Shown here: positions 1 to 13,100 of the stretch, in pieces
How positions within the stretch are numbered: the stretch's first letter is position 1
Layout of the letters: each line of letters opens with the position of its first letter
NCBI GenBank assembly: GCA_038380795.1
Contig: CM076277.1
Coordinates: forward strand, 4,431,501-4,495,500
Origin: Pyrocephalus nanus
Lineage: Eukaryota; Chordata; Aves; Passeriformes; Tyrannidae
DNA length: 64,000 bases
Direction: 5' to 3'
Made by a program: the position numbers and the translations under genes
Notes under the pieces: generated by a model
Told to the model about the DNA's origin: nothing
The model's database searches: none
The model's input: the letters and a program-made list of their open reading frames with translations, nothing else

Positions 1-180
1 AAGGGTGGTTGGCACTGAACAGGCTCCCCAGGGCAGTGGTCACAGCCCAAAGGCTGTCAGAGCTCAAAGAATGCTCAGGCAATGCTCTCAGGGACATGGT
101 GGGATTGCTGGGGTGTCCTGTGCAGGGCCAGGAGCTGGACATTTCCTTGGGGGTTCCTTCTAACACAGGATATTCTGTGA
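1..180 (+). mobile_element. CR1 LINE, 3' end fragment
   Basis: The sequence matches the 3' end of an avian CR1 retrotransposon. It reads like the CR1 variant with 'ctccccagggcagtggtcac' and 'ggtgtcctgtgcagggccag', and closes with a degenerate tail 'caggatattctgtga'. Compared with the usual form, a short stretch before the tail is deleted and 'cttccaactc' has changed to 'cttctaacac'. Only the 3' untranslated portion remains, and the element may extend left of the window. It is an old, inactive copy. The CR1 subfamily is not determined. It differs from the other nine copies here, which carry the 'gcccagagaagctgtggctg' type of 3' end. Confidence 0.85.
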
Positions 181-583
181 AAATGCCCTACTCAGAGTGG
201 ACAGGCAAAGCCATCCTTAACTCCTCCTCCCTGCACCCAGCTGCCTGCCCAGCAAGATGAGCACCATGCACTACATGTCAGAAGAATGTTCTTTGTCTTA
301 TTTATTATTCTTTATCAGTTTTTATTATTTTTTAAGGAAAAAAAGGTCTTGTGAAGAATCACCACACTCATCACTATTAGTGACTCCAGAAAACACTGCC
401 TCTGTGAACAGGATGATTAATTCCCCTTGATGTTCTCTGCCATGGAGAGACATTGGTCCTGGTGTCTAATGAAGATGGTACTAAGGAAAGTAAAACACAC
501 TCCCATAACAGCCACAATAATCTGAGTCCATTTAAAAAGAAAAAGAGCACACAGATAATTTTCCACTACCACCAATCTTCCCT
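181..583. other. unique sequence, no gene seen
   Basis: No gene, mobile element or RNA is recognisable here. A T-rich stretch lies at about 297-336. Confidence 0.5.
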
Positions 584-664
584 CAACAACAACAACAAAA
601 AAAAACCAACAAAAACCAAACAAACAAAAAAAACCCCACAAAACAAACAACAACAACAACAAAA
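584..664. repeat. A-rich low-complexity tract, (CAA)n/(CAAA)n
   Basis: About 80 bases are almost entirely A and C on the plus strand. The tract opens and closes with (AAC)n and has CAAA and CCAAC units between. It resembles the complement of the G/T tract at 13542-13709. The open frames across it on both strands are artefacts of low complexity. Confidence 0.9.
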
Positions 665-2149
665 TTTCTCTTCACATTGGTTTCTCTAAAACATCAGCTA
701 CAGATTATGCCCTCAGAGAAGTGGAAAGGATATTGATACAGGATAAGAGCCAAGAGCAGCTGGGTTAGACAAGGGGCCAGGGCACAGATCACCCCTCAGT
801 AGAAAATGGGAAGCAGCAGAGAAAGGAGAGGGAATTGGGACCCCCCTGCTCCTCTGGACAGCAGCAGGATCCAGCCAACCCCAAAGACACAAAGATGTGC
901 AATTTTCCTAATGGTACAGCACCGTAAATCTCAGGATCAAAGGCATAAACCAACCACCTACGCGTGTCAGGCCAGGAATAAATTCCCCCCATGAGAAAAT
1001 ATTAATCAGCTGGCCAGGTACACTGAGTGCTGTACTCAGACACAGCCTCCCAAAACAGCACCACCAGGAAAAGCACACCAAACTAAATTGAATTATTGTT
1101 CCTTTTTTTTTTTTTTTTTTGGACCACTCTGTCTGTACACTTCTACAAACAAAGTGCAATTCCCAGCATGGAGCATTTTCTCTGTATTCTGGGACTTCTT
1201 AATGTGTGTCCTTCTCACCCCAGACTCCACACCAACTCTTTTTCCTTAAAATAAGATCTTCCTTAAGCCAGGAGTCCCAGAGAGATGCTGCCTGTCTATT
1301 CATTTCACCTCTTTAGTCCCAAAACAAAGACAGCAGTAGGTCACAGTCTGGAGCAAACACAAAAATAATTTGATTTATTTTGGTCCTGTGTATAAGTGTA
1401 AAAAAGTAACAGGGCTTTGTCAAGCCTCTACCTTCTGCTGATGCCCCCAGGAAGCTGCATTCCCTGGGAAATGAGGGTCATGCCTTTATTTATTTTATTG
1501 CCCAGGGTCCCCAGATTTTTTTCCTGCAGAACCCCTTTTGTTCATGACCTTGGGACAAGCATTCCTCTGAAAACAACATTTTAGCTGAGTAACTGCTAAT
1601 ACAGAGCAGCAACTTGGGGCTGCCTCCAGATTTCCACCCTCAGAATGCTGTACCTGCCCCAAGGTCTGATAACAAACCTGTGGTTTTGGTCCATAGATCT
1701 GCTGTCTCCTATTTATTTTATACTTCTCTTCCCACTCTTTCCACCCCACCTGAGCACTCAGTGCTTTGCACTCTAAATCACAAATTCCAGGCACCTGCAG
1801 GGGACTTTCTCTTCCCACACTAAAACCACTTTTGCTCTCAGCCACCCTGCCAGGGATCTCAAACCCCTGGCCTGACCTCCCTGCTGGGCTGCCCAGGCTT
1901 CCTGCAGCAGAGCTGGTGCTGCAGTCTGGTTCTGTGAGCACAAACCTGGTGGGAAATGCAACCTGGAGGGCAAGGCAGGGAAGAATTCTGATGGCACAGG
2001 TGTAAATGGCTCCATATGGAGCCAGGCAGGGGAGACCCGAGCCCAGAGAAGGGGATTACTCACTGCTGAGGTTTATCTCCATTCCCCATAGCTCACCAAA
2101 ATCCTCTTAAAATGATTGCCTCGAGCTTGTCCTGGGGAGAATTTAGACT
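665..2149. other. unique sequence with a T18 run
   Basis: No gene is recognised. A run of 18 T lies at 1103-1120. Read on the minus strand it would be an A-tract, but no AATAAA or ATTAAA lies within 30 bases before it, so I do not call it a retrocopy tail. The 148-codon minus-strand frame at 1495-1941 has no recognisable domain. Confidence 0.5.
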
Positions 2150-2480
2150 CCTGTTGGCTGCACTGCATATTAATAATTTAAATATATGGGACAATATATC
2201 AGATATATTTAAAATAGTACAATCTTGCCATATTTTTTATGGTATTTTAAAATTGATAGCCCCTGTTTTAAATACAAGGAATCTGAAATAGAGCTAACAC
2301 CTACCATACTTTGCCATTACATCCATTTTTAATTATCAAGAACACCAGACAAAGTTTGCAATATTTTTAACGGAGTTTTATGTGTTGTCACAAATATCTA
2401 AATTATTGATGTGCCACACATTTTATTAAGCATAGCATTTCATGAGAACCATAGTTCTGGGATATAATTCTACTAGAGTT
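2150..2480. other. AT-rich island, possible regulatory DNA
   Basis: A sharp shift to AT-rich sequence occurs within more GC-balanced surroundings. Short homeodomain-like cores (TAAT, TTAATTA-like) and several ATATTT stretches are visible. There is no repeat signature or open frame. Such islands can be conserved enhancers or ordinary AT-rich DNA, and the sequence alone does not decide. Confidence 0.3.
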
Positions 2481-4230
2481 GTTAAGGCTGAAGAAGGAGC
2501 CTCCAGAAGCAAATCCTGAAGAGGCAAGGAGGTAGGGGAGAATAAGGTCCATTTTTCACTTCTCTTGTTGTTTTGAAGGGTGAGGACCAAAAGATCCCAA
2601 CTTCTTTTCTGTGGGAAGGAGAGGAGAAGGGAGGGCAGATCTCATCCTGGTGTTTTCCCTTGAATGCTGAGAAGTCACCAAAAGGGCTGTAGGTGCTTTC
2701 TCCAATTGAGGGGCTATTCCTCAATTCCTCCTCTGCTGAGGAACTGCTACACCTGCAGCACCCACAGGGCTTTACAAAGTCTAACACATCCCCTCCCACC
2801 CAAAACACCTTTGGCCTCCCAGAACTCCAGCAAGAGCCATCTCTGCTACACCAAACTTAGGCTTGGGAAGCCTCAGAGGATGCAGGGAGTCAAAAGCAGC
2901 AGAAGAATCAATGAGGGCATCTCAGAAGAACCACACAAAAAGTGCTAAACCAGCTCTCAGCTCCTTCCAGCTTCAAACCTACATAGAAACTTCTGGCCAA
3001 ACACAACCTGAAGGACACAGGCAGAGGAAAGACACAAGGAAGGGGAAAGGCTGAGGTCAGAGGGAGATGATGAGGCTCAAACCCAGCTGAATGGTCCCTT
3101 CTTGGTGACTCGGGGTCACTTTGGCCCAACACCCTTCACAAAAGCCACAAGAGGCACTAAGGCCAACTCTTCCACACTGGCTTTTCCCTGCTGTTCTCTT
3201 TTATTACTGACTGGACTCAGTCATTTTTCCTTCACAACTAAAGTTTGAACAGGCTGCCCTGAGGAGTAATTTTGGAAGCAGCTGCAATGTTTATTATCAG
3301 TGTGGGCAGGTTCTTATTCCTTTAAGAGCCATCTATCACACCCCATTTGATTAGCTGCTGTTTCTCACTGTCCTCAGAAGGTCTGGAAAATTTTCTTTTC
3401 TGCCCTGGAATGGAAGAAAAGATGGAAGTTCCAGTTCTGGATACCAGGGACCACAGCAGCTCTCCTGAGGTCCATCCTGCATGGAGGCAGCACCAGGACT
3501 GACAGAGCTGATGGATTGTACCAGTACTGGAGAAATCTTTTAATTCCCTTCCTAGCAGGGATGGGTTTATTTACATAAGTGTTTCAAATCAGCAAGAATC
3601 ACTGCTCTCCATCCTATTTCTATTTGTACTTTTGAGTGACTGTTGAGCAGAAAGGTTCATTCTTAACTGATGGGAAACCATTAAAACATGAACTGCAATT
3701 AAATTTAGCCTTTACATTCAATTACTACCTTATCTGTATGCACTTAAGCAAATACAGATACCTGCATTCATTCACAGTCTGTTTTTTCCAATTTTTTGCC
3801 ATGTTAAACAATGTTAAGTGATCCCTCTACTATTTACAAAATGATGGTTTGTTTTTCACTTGTGTCAAACTGGCCTTGGACAACTGGAGCTGAATGAAAA
3901 TGCACAAATCAGCATTTCAAACAGCTTTCTACCCATTACAAGTTCTTCATGTGTGCTAGGTAATAAAAATATTGTTATCAAAACATGCTTTGCATTTCAA
4001 TCTGATTTACTACACAAAGGAAGAATTATATGAGGTCAATAAAATTGAATTGCTTGTTTTCAATAACTGGGGCCAAAGCCTTGGGATATGGTAGAGCTAA
4101 TTGATTAAAAATCAGATGCAAGAGGATAATATCTGAGGCTGCAGAAGGAAAACCACTGTCCTGAACTGTTTTTTGGTTTTGTTTTCACCAAATTTGAATT
4201 AATTAATTTTTTGAGTTTTGCTGTTGGATG
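2481..4230. other. unique sequence, no gene seen
   Basis: No mobile element or coding region is recognised. From about 3540 onward the DNA is AT-rich and free of simple repeats, leading into the candidate exon at 4262. A plus-strand frame of 61 codons at 3636-3821 looks like translated AT-rich non-coding DNA. Confidence 0.5.
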
Positions 4231-4261
4231 AAACCCTTATAAATTTTTTTTCTTTCTGCAG

Positions 4262-4330
4262 CTCCTGAAAACACCTTCTTTTAAAGTGGAGGCAACCCCT
4301 TCAGCAAGGTCACTGCAAATGTTTATCCAG
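4262..4330 (+). other. candidate internal exon of 69 bases
   Basis: The segment has a complete set of splice signals. A branch-site-like CTTAT has its A at 4239. A pyrimidine tract 'attttttttctttctgcag' ends at 4261, and the donor is CCAG|GTAATA at 4330/4331. The 69 bases are a multiple of three. Frame 1 is open throughout (23 codons, beginning LLKTPSFKVEA), while frames 2 and 3 contain stops. It is not preceded by an ATG, so it would be an internal cassette exon. I recognise no protein family and found no partner exon nearby. The donor departs from consensus at its last two positions. Chance occurrence of such a combination in 64 kb is quite possible. Confidence 0.3.
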
Positions 4331-4749
4331 GTAATATCCATCCTTTCAGTGGTTTGAAGCATTAGAAAACTTCAGCAGTAAACTATTTTAGCATTTTCAT
4401 TTAAATACATTAAGATCTTAATATAGATGGTCAGAATTTTACACTTAATTTTCCAGCTTAAAAAATCTGATTACTTTCAAGTCATCTCTTTTTATCTGCC
4501 ACATCTCCCATAAAGATTCTTTTACAGGCAGAATATAAATTAGAGCTCCCAGGAAAAGACAATTAACACCCACAGCTGGATGAAGAGCAAGTGTTCATCC
4601 ACCACATCAGCCAGAGCAGCCACACCTGGGCTAAGAGTATCTAGAGGTGAAAAGGCTCCTGAAACTCTAAGATATGAGAACTAAAGATTCCTCCCCCTGC
4701 AGATACAACACTGCCCTGACCTCTACACACCTTGTTTCTCCTGCATCCC
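4331..4749. other. unique sequence, no gene seen
   Basis: AT-rich sequence follows the candidate exon and grades into mixed sequence from about 4560. Nothing is recognised. Confidence 0.5.
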
Positions 4750-4919
4750 ACAGGATGAGAGGATTGTGGCTGCCCCATCCCTGGAAGTGTTCAAGGCCAT
4801 GTTGGGTGGAACTCTGAACAACCTGGTCTAGTGGAAGGTGTCCCCTGCCCTTGGCAAGGGCTTGGAACAGGATGGCCATTAAGGTCCCTTCCAGTCCATA
4901 CCATTCTGGGATTCTGTGG
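4750..4919 (+). mobile_element. CR1 LINE, 3' end fragment
   Basis: The core 'tgtggctgccccatccctgg' is shared with six other copies in this window. The segment 'cctggtctagtggaaggtgt' and the tail 'ccattctgggattctgtg' complete a CR1 3' end. The left edge has lost part of the 'gcccagagaagc' stretch. The copy is 5'-truncated, as usual for CR1, and carries no coding sequence. It faces the minus-strand copy starting at 5441, so the two are tail to tail with about 520 bases between. Confidence 0.92.
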
Positions 4920-5440
4920 AGGTGGATGGGTGCTAAACCCACCCTTACACCTCTCACCCAGCAGCCAGTTTGGATCTCAATCCCACTTTTGATCCTCAAA
5001 GGTGACAAAAAGTCTTGTCTCTTTCCAAACCATGGGTGGAGGCTGGAGAGGCTTCATATTCCTTGCAGCAGCACCACCCCAGGCTTGCCCTTTGCTGGAT
5101 CCCTGTTTCTGGAGCTCATAGCCCAGAGACCACAAGCAGGGGAAGATGACACATTCCTGTAGAGCTATAGATGCTCCCAGAATCACAGTTCTCTCCTTGG
5201 AAAACTAAACAAAAGGAGCCAGCGATTTGCTTTCTCCAAAATACCAAAACTTGTTGGTGCATTATGGTGTCTTGGACCAGGAAAAATGACAAATCACCAA
5301 TGCTTTCTGTGAAGTCTCAGGTTTTTCTCCACAGGTCTCCAGCCACCTGAGCTACTCTCTAGAAACCAATTTTCCAGAGTGGTGGAAACCAGTGGAGAGT
5401 CCTCGCAGAGAGCAGACCTTGTTCTTCACCCAGCTTTTGT
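4920..5440. other. unique spacer between two CR1 copies
   Basis: No gene is recognised. A splice-acceptor-like 'gtttttctccacag' ends at 5334 and an open frame follows into the CR1 copy, but no good donor is seen, so no exon is called. Confidence 0.45.
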
Positions 5441-5690
5441 TACAGAACCATAGAATGGTTTGGGTTGGAAGGAACCTCAAATCTCATCTCATTCCACCCC
5501 CTGCCATGGGCAGGGACACCTTCCACTAGCCCAGGTTGCTCCAAGCCCCGTCCAACCTGGCCTTGGACACTTCCAGGGATGGGGCAGCCACAGCTTCTCT
5601 GGGCAATCTGTGCCAGGGCCTGCCCACCCTCCCAGGGAAGAATTTCTTCCTGATTACACCAATCTGTTGTTACCTTCAAGCAATTAGCAC
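5441..5690 (-). mobile_element. CR1 LINE, 3' end fragment
   Basis: This is the reverse complement of the CR1 3' end. It starts with the tail complement 'catagaatggtttgggttgg', then 'ccaacctggccttggacact' and 'gggatggggcagccacagct'. It extends further 5' than most copies here, through 'aagaatttcttcctgattac', before similarity fades near 5690. There is no functional reading frame. The boundary at the 5' end of the element is approximate. Confidence 0.92.
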
Positions 5691-7090
5691 AGAATTCTAA
5701 TTGCCTTTCTGCCAGATCATCCTGATCTACCCGAAAAATAATCTGCACCCACATCAAGGTATTTCAACTGCTACAAAAATTGGGAAATAAGTTTCACTGA
5801 AGGCAGAAGTTCCCTCAGACCTTGTTCCAGAAGTCCCTGAAAATCTGAGTGCGATACTGGAGATGTGAAGGGTGACTCCAGGAATCAATGCTGATATTGG
5901 CTCCAAAGAGAAAATGAAGCTGACAGGGCAGAAAATTGATTTGGACATGAGTAATTACTTAACTTATTAGTGTCCTTGTCTGTACCACCACCTAAAACAG
6001 AGATGACAGGGAGCTCAGGAGGAGCCTACAGGCAGGACAGCCACAGCAGGCACATCCTGGGTCCTGAACAGCCTTGGAGCTTTCTAACTTAAATCTCTTG
6101 GTGATCCTGTTTGTGCACATCCCTCCTTGCAAGTGCCATCCTGGGATGTGTAGAGCAGCAATTTTTTCCAAAAGTAAAATAGGATATGTTGGGAAAAGCA
6201 TTAAAAATACGAGATGCAGAATGGAGGGGACAGTATTTGAGTCATGGTTTGAGCAGGTCGATGCAGGCAGTAAGCACAAAATGCACAGATGCAGGGGGGC
6301 AGTGTGCCAGTCAGGGCTCTTTTTATTGTGATTCTAGTTATGGAAAGCCCATATGCCCATAGATACCAAAAAACCCCACTATTCTGCACTTGGGGCAGCC
6401 CCCTGAGGTGATGTCACGTAACCTGGGGATCAGTTTTGCCTAGATATAAAAATTATTTAATGATGAATTTAGTGTACCCTTCCCCCTACAGCTTATCCAG
6501 CCCCTGTGCCCATGCCAGCAAAGGAACTCTTTGGGTTTTGTGCCTGGATAGGAAAAAACTCCAGTCCCACCAACACATTCCTTGTGCTCTCTCAGCAGAG
6601 CTCTGTAGTGCTGAGCTGCTGATGTCCCCATGAACATTTGGAGACACTGGGGTGCTACATCCTGGTGGCCACACTGCAGACACATCACCTCAGTGACAGC
6701 AGAGTGTATCCCCCCCCCAGCACCACCTCACAGGGATGTCACAGGGTGCAGGGAGAACCAGAGATCACCCAAATCCATCCACGCAGACACAAGAGAAACA
6801 ACAGGAAAACAACTCAAAAACACAGGGTACATCTTCAAAACATTGGCCAGGAGGCATTTGGTGGGAAATGTAGGCCAGCTCCCACATGAGGGACATGCAT
6901 TTTTCATGACCTTCCCCATCCTTGATATTTCTAACCTTCAAACATATGTAAAAAGAGGGGTTTCCCCTCCTCTCCCTCCCACGAGCTGCAGCTTTGCCCT
7001 GCTGTAGACAGGAACAGCTCGGGGTGGGGGGAGAAGGGTAGGAGTCACCAAGGAGTCCCCTGCTCTCTTAAAAGCCAAGCTTGATTCTAG
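5691..7090. other. unique sequence, no gene seen
   Basis: No mobile element, RNA or coding region is recognised. A plus-strand frame of 125 codons at 6630-7007 overlaps other frames on both strands and has no domain features. Confidence 0.5.
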
Positions 7091-7130
7091 AAAAAAAAAA
7101 AAAAAAAAAAAAAGAAAAAGGAAGGAAGGA
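7091..7130. repeat. A23 run followed by (GGAA)n
   Basis: Twenty-three A residues at 7091-7113 are followed by 'gaaaaaggaaggaagga'. No polyadenylation signal lies in the 30 bases before it, so it is a simple repeat rather than a clear retrocopy tail. Confidence 0.9.
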
Positions 7131-10100
7131 TCTGAGTCCTCCTTTGAGTGGAAAAACCAGAAATAATAGACCCCATGAAGCACTGAAGTGCTGTTTGGAA
7201 ATGAACAAATGAGCAACAAGAGGAGGGATTTATCTTAAAATATGCTCTTTTATTTTAGCCCATCAAACAGGGGACTCACCTCCTGCCCCAGCCCTGGAGA
7301 CCGAATGTCTTGGGCAGACAGTGCAGGAAACATCAATGAGAGGGTGTTCCTGGCTGCTTGTGTTTCATCTCAATATTTACCACCCCCTTCTGTGCAGATG
7401 AAACAGGAGATGCAGGAAGCCTCAGAATAAAGAAGTGAAAACAAGGAAAGCCCCAGTCCTGGTGGAAGAACAGCAGAGTTCATTTCCGTATGAGGATTAC
7501 ACCAAGGGAAGCAAAAAACTATCAACAGTCACACCAGCCTGGGAGCTCATCAGAGAACGAGTCTCACTTCATACACACTCTTATCTCTGCTCACTCTGTG
7601 TTTCACAGCTGCTGACACCTCACAGCTCTGGCCCTGCTGTTTAGCACTCACATCACTTGCTCTGTCTCAGAGACCATGGGCTGGAACAGCAGCAATCCCT
7701 TCACACAGCTGGGATCTGGGAGCCAGCATTGCCTGATGCTGCCAGTGCTGGTGGCCACCCAGCCCAGCTCCAGAGTGAGCTGGGTGGCTGAGGAGGTGGA
7801 ACTCCACAAGGGAGTTTGCTCAGGTTGCCATCATCTTCAAATAAAATAGCAGCTCAGATAAAAGCACATAAGCATGTTTAGGGTTTTGTTCTCCCCTCCA
7901 AAGACTAATTAATGGATGCTGAAGAACCTTCTACCTTCTGGACTTGCCCACATTCAAGGGCAACATCCCCAACCATTCCACCCCAAGTTCTGACCCCTCA
8001 GCAGAGAATGAGCTCTGCTGAGCTCCTACCCTGCTCTGTACCACAGAAACACCCAGCAGTCACAGCACAAGCTCCATCTACAAAAAGTCTCACACTGATA
8101 TTTAGTCTATCTCATACAGGTTGTACCAAACCATGATTTGTGGGCTCTTTCCAAAGGATTCATTTAAGAGTTCCCCTGCAAACGAGGCATATTTTTGGAG
8201 AAAACATTCACTGAGGGAAGCACTGATGTTTTTAAAGTTTGCAGGCTAATTTGTCCCCATTTGTGGGCAACACAGCGAGATCTCCCCTGCATCTGAGTGT
8301 CAAACAAAGGCTGTGATTGCTGCTTCCTAAAGGGACACCTCATCAACCAATCTTATCTCTGAACCACTGCTGCACTTAAATTCCACCAGTCCAGCAGCCC
8401 CCAGACATCTGAACACAGGGTGTCTCGATGCAGAGTCATGTCCAATCTTTCCCAGAGCTTTAACTCCCAGCCCTATTTCCCCACTCCCCAAAATGTGCAT
8501 GAGCAGCATTTAACTCTTTTGGTGGGAACAGGAATGTTTGCCTCCTCCACATGGCCCGTGTGGAAACAACCTGCACACACCCAGGAGAGCTGCAGCAGCA
8601 TTTTAGTGTCTGCTCCTGGTCCAGTTCATGCTCTGATGGGAAGCACAGTGTAAGGCAGCTCTCCTGCAACCTCTGCAGCACACAAAGGAAGACATTTCAA
8701 TGCCATCAGCTTGGTATCAAAAGCAAATGCATAATGTTTCCACGCCTTTCTGTCAGTTGAGGGCTAAAGCCTCAAATTTGATGCTGAAGATCCTTCTGTG
8801 TGAGGGTCTGGGGCTAAAACTGAGTTCTGGCTTCATCATGTCCTATGGTTGGGGACAGCCCAGGCCCAACTTGTCCCCATCCCCTCCTGCTTCCCACAGC
8901 TCACCCCTCCCTCAGGGCTGGGCACCAGCAAGAGGTGTCAGCCAGGTGGGATTTTTGTTCTTTTGTGGGTGTGGGGTTTTTTTCCCCTCTTTTTTTTTTA
9001 TTTTAAACCACAAAAACCAAGTAAGTGGCAGGGAGCAGGTGATACAGAGAAGTTTAAATCAGTAATGCCAACAAAAACTTCATACCAGCCAATATGCTGA
9101 GTGACAGGAGCCCTTTCACAGATCCTGATGTCTTAATTGCAGCTGCTCTGCGCCAGCAGCATTCAGACTTTTCTCTCAGCATGCCCAGGAGCTGATAGGG
9201 AGGCACCAAAGGAAATTTGCTGTGAAAAGTCTGCAAGGAACTCAGGACTTGAAGCCATGCCAGGGTCAAGACAGACACAGGAATAGCAGCTGTAGAGTAG
9301 CAAGTCCCTGAGCACCCTGCTGAACGAAGCTTTAACCAGGTTACAGGGCATCACACAGCAAAAATATGGCTCTTATTTACCATATAAACAGATTGCAGTT
9401 GTGTTCATTACCCAGGCTTACATCTCTGTTCAGCCATAGCACATTAAATGCAAATAAAAGAGAGGGAGTTAAGCTGCATTTAACCACCCAGCCCACTGTA
9501 GGGAGCTTGCATTGACAAGGGGCTCGAAGAGGCATTTCCCAGGAAAGGAGCCAAAGCTCCCTCCCAGCCCTCTGTGCAAATTGCTGACTGCTCCTGCAGG
9601 GCTTTGCCTTTGTTTGTGGAGCTGTGAACAAAAGTCCTGTGAATAACTACTTCCCACATTAGCAAACACACCACAGAGCCAGTGTTGTCCACTGTGGTTA
9701 TTTTCTCTTATTTACAGCTGATAAATTAAACAAGGAACACAGAATATTAGCTATTAGCACTAGCCCTTTACAACATGCTGAACAAAGCTGGTTTGCAACA
9801 TCTCTGGAAGCAAAGAAACATGAGATTTTAAGAAGTGACACCCTGAGAGGCAGCAGAGCAACACCCAGAAGTGGGAAGGTCTGTGGTGCAGCAGACCTGA
9901 AGGAAGAGGGTCCAAGATACTGGTGGATCTCTGCCACAATTGCAAAAAAGTTTATGAAGAGGTGTTGGGGCATCCATAGCAAGTGATTGTGAGCCCAGTG
10001 CTCCTCAGCACCTTTAACAGCAGGGCAAAACGTTCAATCTGAGGCACTTCTGGCCTTTGCTCCTCTCCATCCCGGGTCTCGTTAAGGTTAGGAAGTATTT

Positions 10101-13100
10101 TGGGCTGACAGAGGTAGAAGTTTGACTCCAAAAATGTTCCTGACATGATAGATCTGCCCAGCTCTGCCTGCAGGGCCAGACACCCAACACCCCATGCTGC
10201 TTTTAAATACAGTCATTCAGAAGAAACTCTGGCTTTGCAGCAAACCTCACTGAGCACAGAGCCAGCAACAGAGCCAGCAACAGAGGCAAAGGGCTCACAT
10301 TATTCCTTGTTATTTCGTTTGTAGTTCAAGGATGTGCATATTTGTCAGAAGCCTTTTCCCCCTGCCCTCTTCTCCTGCCAGCTCTTTTATCACCAGCCCA
10401 TAACCCCTCTCACTGACACAAAGCTGATCTGAGTGAGGAAACCATTCCCAAGGCCAGCAGGCTTGGAGGGTTCAAAGCCAGCCTGGCAGCTGGAACCTCC
10501 CCACGCACCAGAGGAGACACCTACACTTCCCCACCACCCTTCTCCTCCACATCCCCATGAAACAGGAAAAGAAAACAGTTGGATAAACATTTTAAATATC
10601 TGGATTATTAGATTCAGGAGCACTCTCCATTTTGGGACATCAGCATCTCAGCCCCGAGAAAAAAAGAATACTGTGGTGCTCCATCATTTTTTTTTAATCT
10701 TAATTTCCCAAATTCATATAGAACCAGAAAGATTTGCTTTCAAATGCTAATTTATTTCTTTTTTAAAAGTGCAGTCCTCTCTGATGGCTGGCTCTGACTG
10801 TTTGAAGGCTTTGTTTTTAAACTTCCCTTCATGGGAATTTCAATAGCTCCAATATTTCCATGGCTTAGGTGAGCCAGGACGACCTCAAAGACCTGTAGCA
10901 AACCAACTGAGCTGGGTTTTGCTTTGTGCCAAAGAGGCAAGAAAGAGCCTGGAACTAAGTTCAGGGAATGAAAAGCAGGGTGGTGTGTCTGGCAGTGCTA
11001 AAAAATGCAAAGGCACCAGGAAGGCACCTCCTGCATAACTCATCTGCCTTCCAGCAGATGAGCTGCACATAGCTGGGGCCAGAAGTGGAGCCAGCTCTCT
11101 GAAGCAGCCAAAAAAAAGCAAGTTGGGCAAAAAAGAAAGGATCTAAGTCTCAAGCATCCCAGTTTGTTATACTGTTTTTCCCAATAACAAACAAATTGAC
11201 TTGGAAGGGTGACCAAGGTCCTTTCTACATGGCAGCACTCTCAGCACTCAATTCACACACCCAGCAATATTCTTAGATTTAAATTTTCCTCCAGGCTGTT
11301 TAAACCCTTGCAGAGGCACCTTTAGGTTCTGGGGTACCATCTGCTTTACCCAAAGAATGATGGTGGAAAGCTAAAATTGCACAAACTGCTCGAGATGGAG
11401 GTTGGTTCACAGGTGGGAGCTGAGTCCTGGCTGTGGGACACTGGGCTCAGCTTTTTGACAGGTTGTCTGGGCAAACTTCAACAAATCATTTCAATTTTCT
11501 TTACCCCATCCATGTCTGTAAAGGGTAGATAATTACACTTTCCTGTCTGCTATGGTTTTTGTGAGCTTGAAGACAAAACCAGTGAGGAAATCCCATATTC
11601 AGGCATTCAGAGATGATCTTAGAGCCACAGATCCTACTAAATAGCTTCAAAAAAGCCAAGCTGTGCTGAGATCTCTCATCAGCAAAAGACTGGGTTCAGC
11701 AGTGATCAACCCCAGCTCCCAAACAAACATCCAGGGATGCTTTTCCCTGTGATCAAGGAATTCTGAGAGCTTTTGCCATAGAGCTTCCAAGAAAAAACCC
11801 ACAGTGTTTAGAGTAGTTTAATGTTGCTTACGCAAAAACACACCAGCAGCTTAAAGAACAAACTGTATAAAGCCCATAAGCCAAGACATCTCCCCTTTCC
11901 TTGGCAAGTGCTACTCTCCACAAAAATCAGCTCAAAAAGCCTCATCTCCACTTGCCTTTTGCACCTTCCCTCCCATTTCACTGCCCAGCAAAATGCAGCA
12001 AGTCCTTTTCTGCTGGGTTTGCAGTCAGTGGACACCCAGAATAAACAAGCATCATTTTATTTATGTTTTTAATACTGCCCAGTAATTACAGAGAGCTGGG
12101 TGGTCCTGCAGGGAATTCCCACATCACTTCTTTCTTTTTCTACAGGGACTGGTAGAGCTTTTTCCTCCCAAGGCCCCCCTACAACCCTGACACTGGGCAG
12201 GCTGCAGCAGGAGCTTGTCCCACCAACAGTGTCAATAAACCAGGGGTTTCTGTCCCCATCTGCAGTGGGATGAGCACCAGGTGGCTGTCTGGGGGCTCCC
12301 ATACATTAAATACCCTCTCCTGCTGCCAGGCAGAGGAAGGGGAAGGAATTTATTACCTGTGCATGTCCCCCAGGTAAAAGCAAATGTGGATCCTAGTGCT
12401 GGAAAGTTGGCAGAATACACCAGCACCAGCCTGCCTGGCAGGGGAAAAGAGAAATAATTGATATTTAAAAGAAATAAGTTCTCTACTGCTGTTGGTTCAA
12501 TAGAAATCTATTGTACAGAACCCATAATTACAAGTATGAGGCCACCATAAGTCAGTTTATTTACTTTTTTTCTGCTTACCATTGGAGCTTTGAAGGGAAG
12601 GCACATTTCTACAAAGAACTGAGTGCATTTCAATGACATCTGCCCCATTACATGGAACAAAATACATATGTGCACACCCCCTCACTTTATAGAGCCCTGC
12701 ATGGAGCCCAAAGCCAGCACTACAGTCAATTCACAGATCAGGGATCACTCCTAATGGAGGCAGCATGACAGAATTCATTTAATATTCTCCTTGGATTCAA
12801 AATAATAATATTGTCAACTAAATGAAAGGCAAGCATTCATTTGTATGTAAAACAGCTGGTTATATCAGGCCTATTTATGTCTGCTCTGCCTTCCAGCTAC
12901 AGAGATTTATGACTGAACACCCAAGGGACCTTTATATATCTATCCAAATTCATGCATTTTTTTTCATTAACCTGTGTACTGGCATCTTGTACAACTTGGC
13001 ATGAAGCAATAATATAGATTTCCCCCCCCCCTTTATATTCAGACAAAGGAAGGAGAAGTTCCTGCCAATAAGAGATAATAAATAAACTCTGTGGGCTGGT

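Noticed and set aside
5335..5500. Exon after acceptor-like 'gtttttctccacag', open into CR1
   Set aside because: No acceptable donor follows, and the frame continues into a CR1 fragment.
7404..7432. Short terminal exon: acceptor, ATG frame, stop and AATAAA
   Set aside because: The elements are present, but the frame has about ten codons and nothing upstream supports a transcript.
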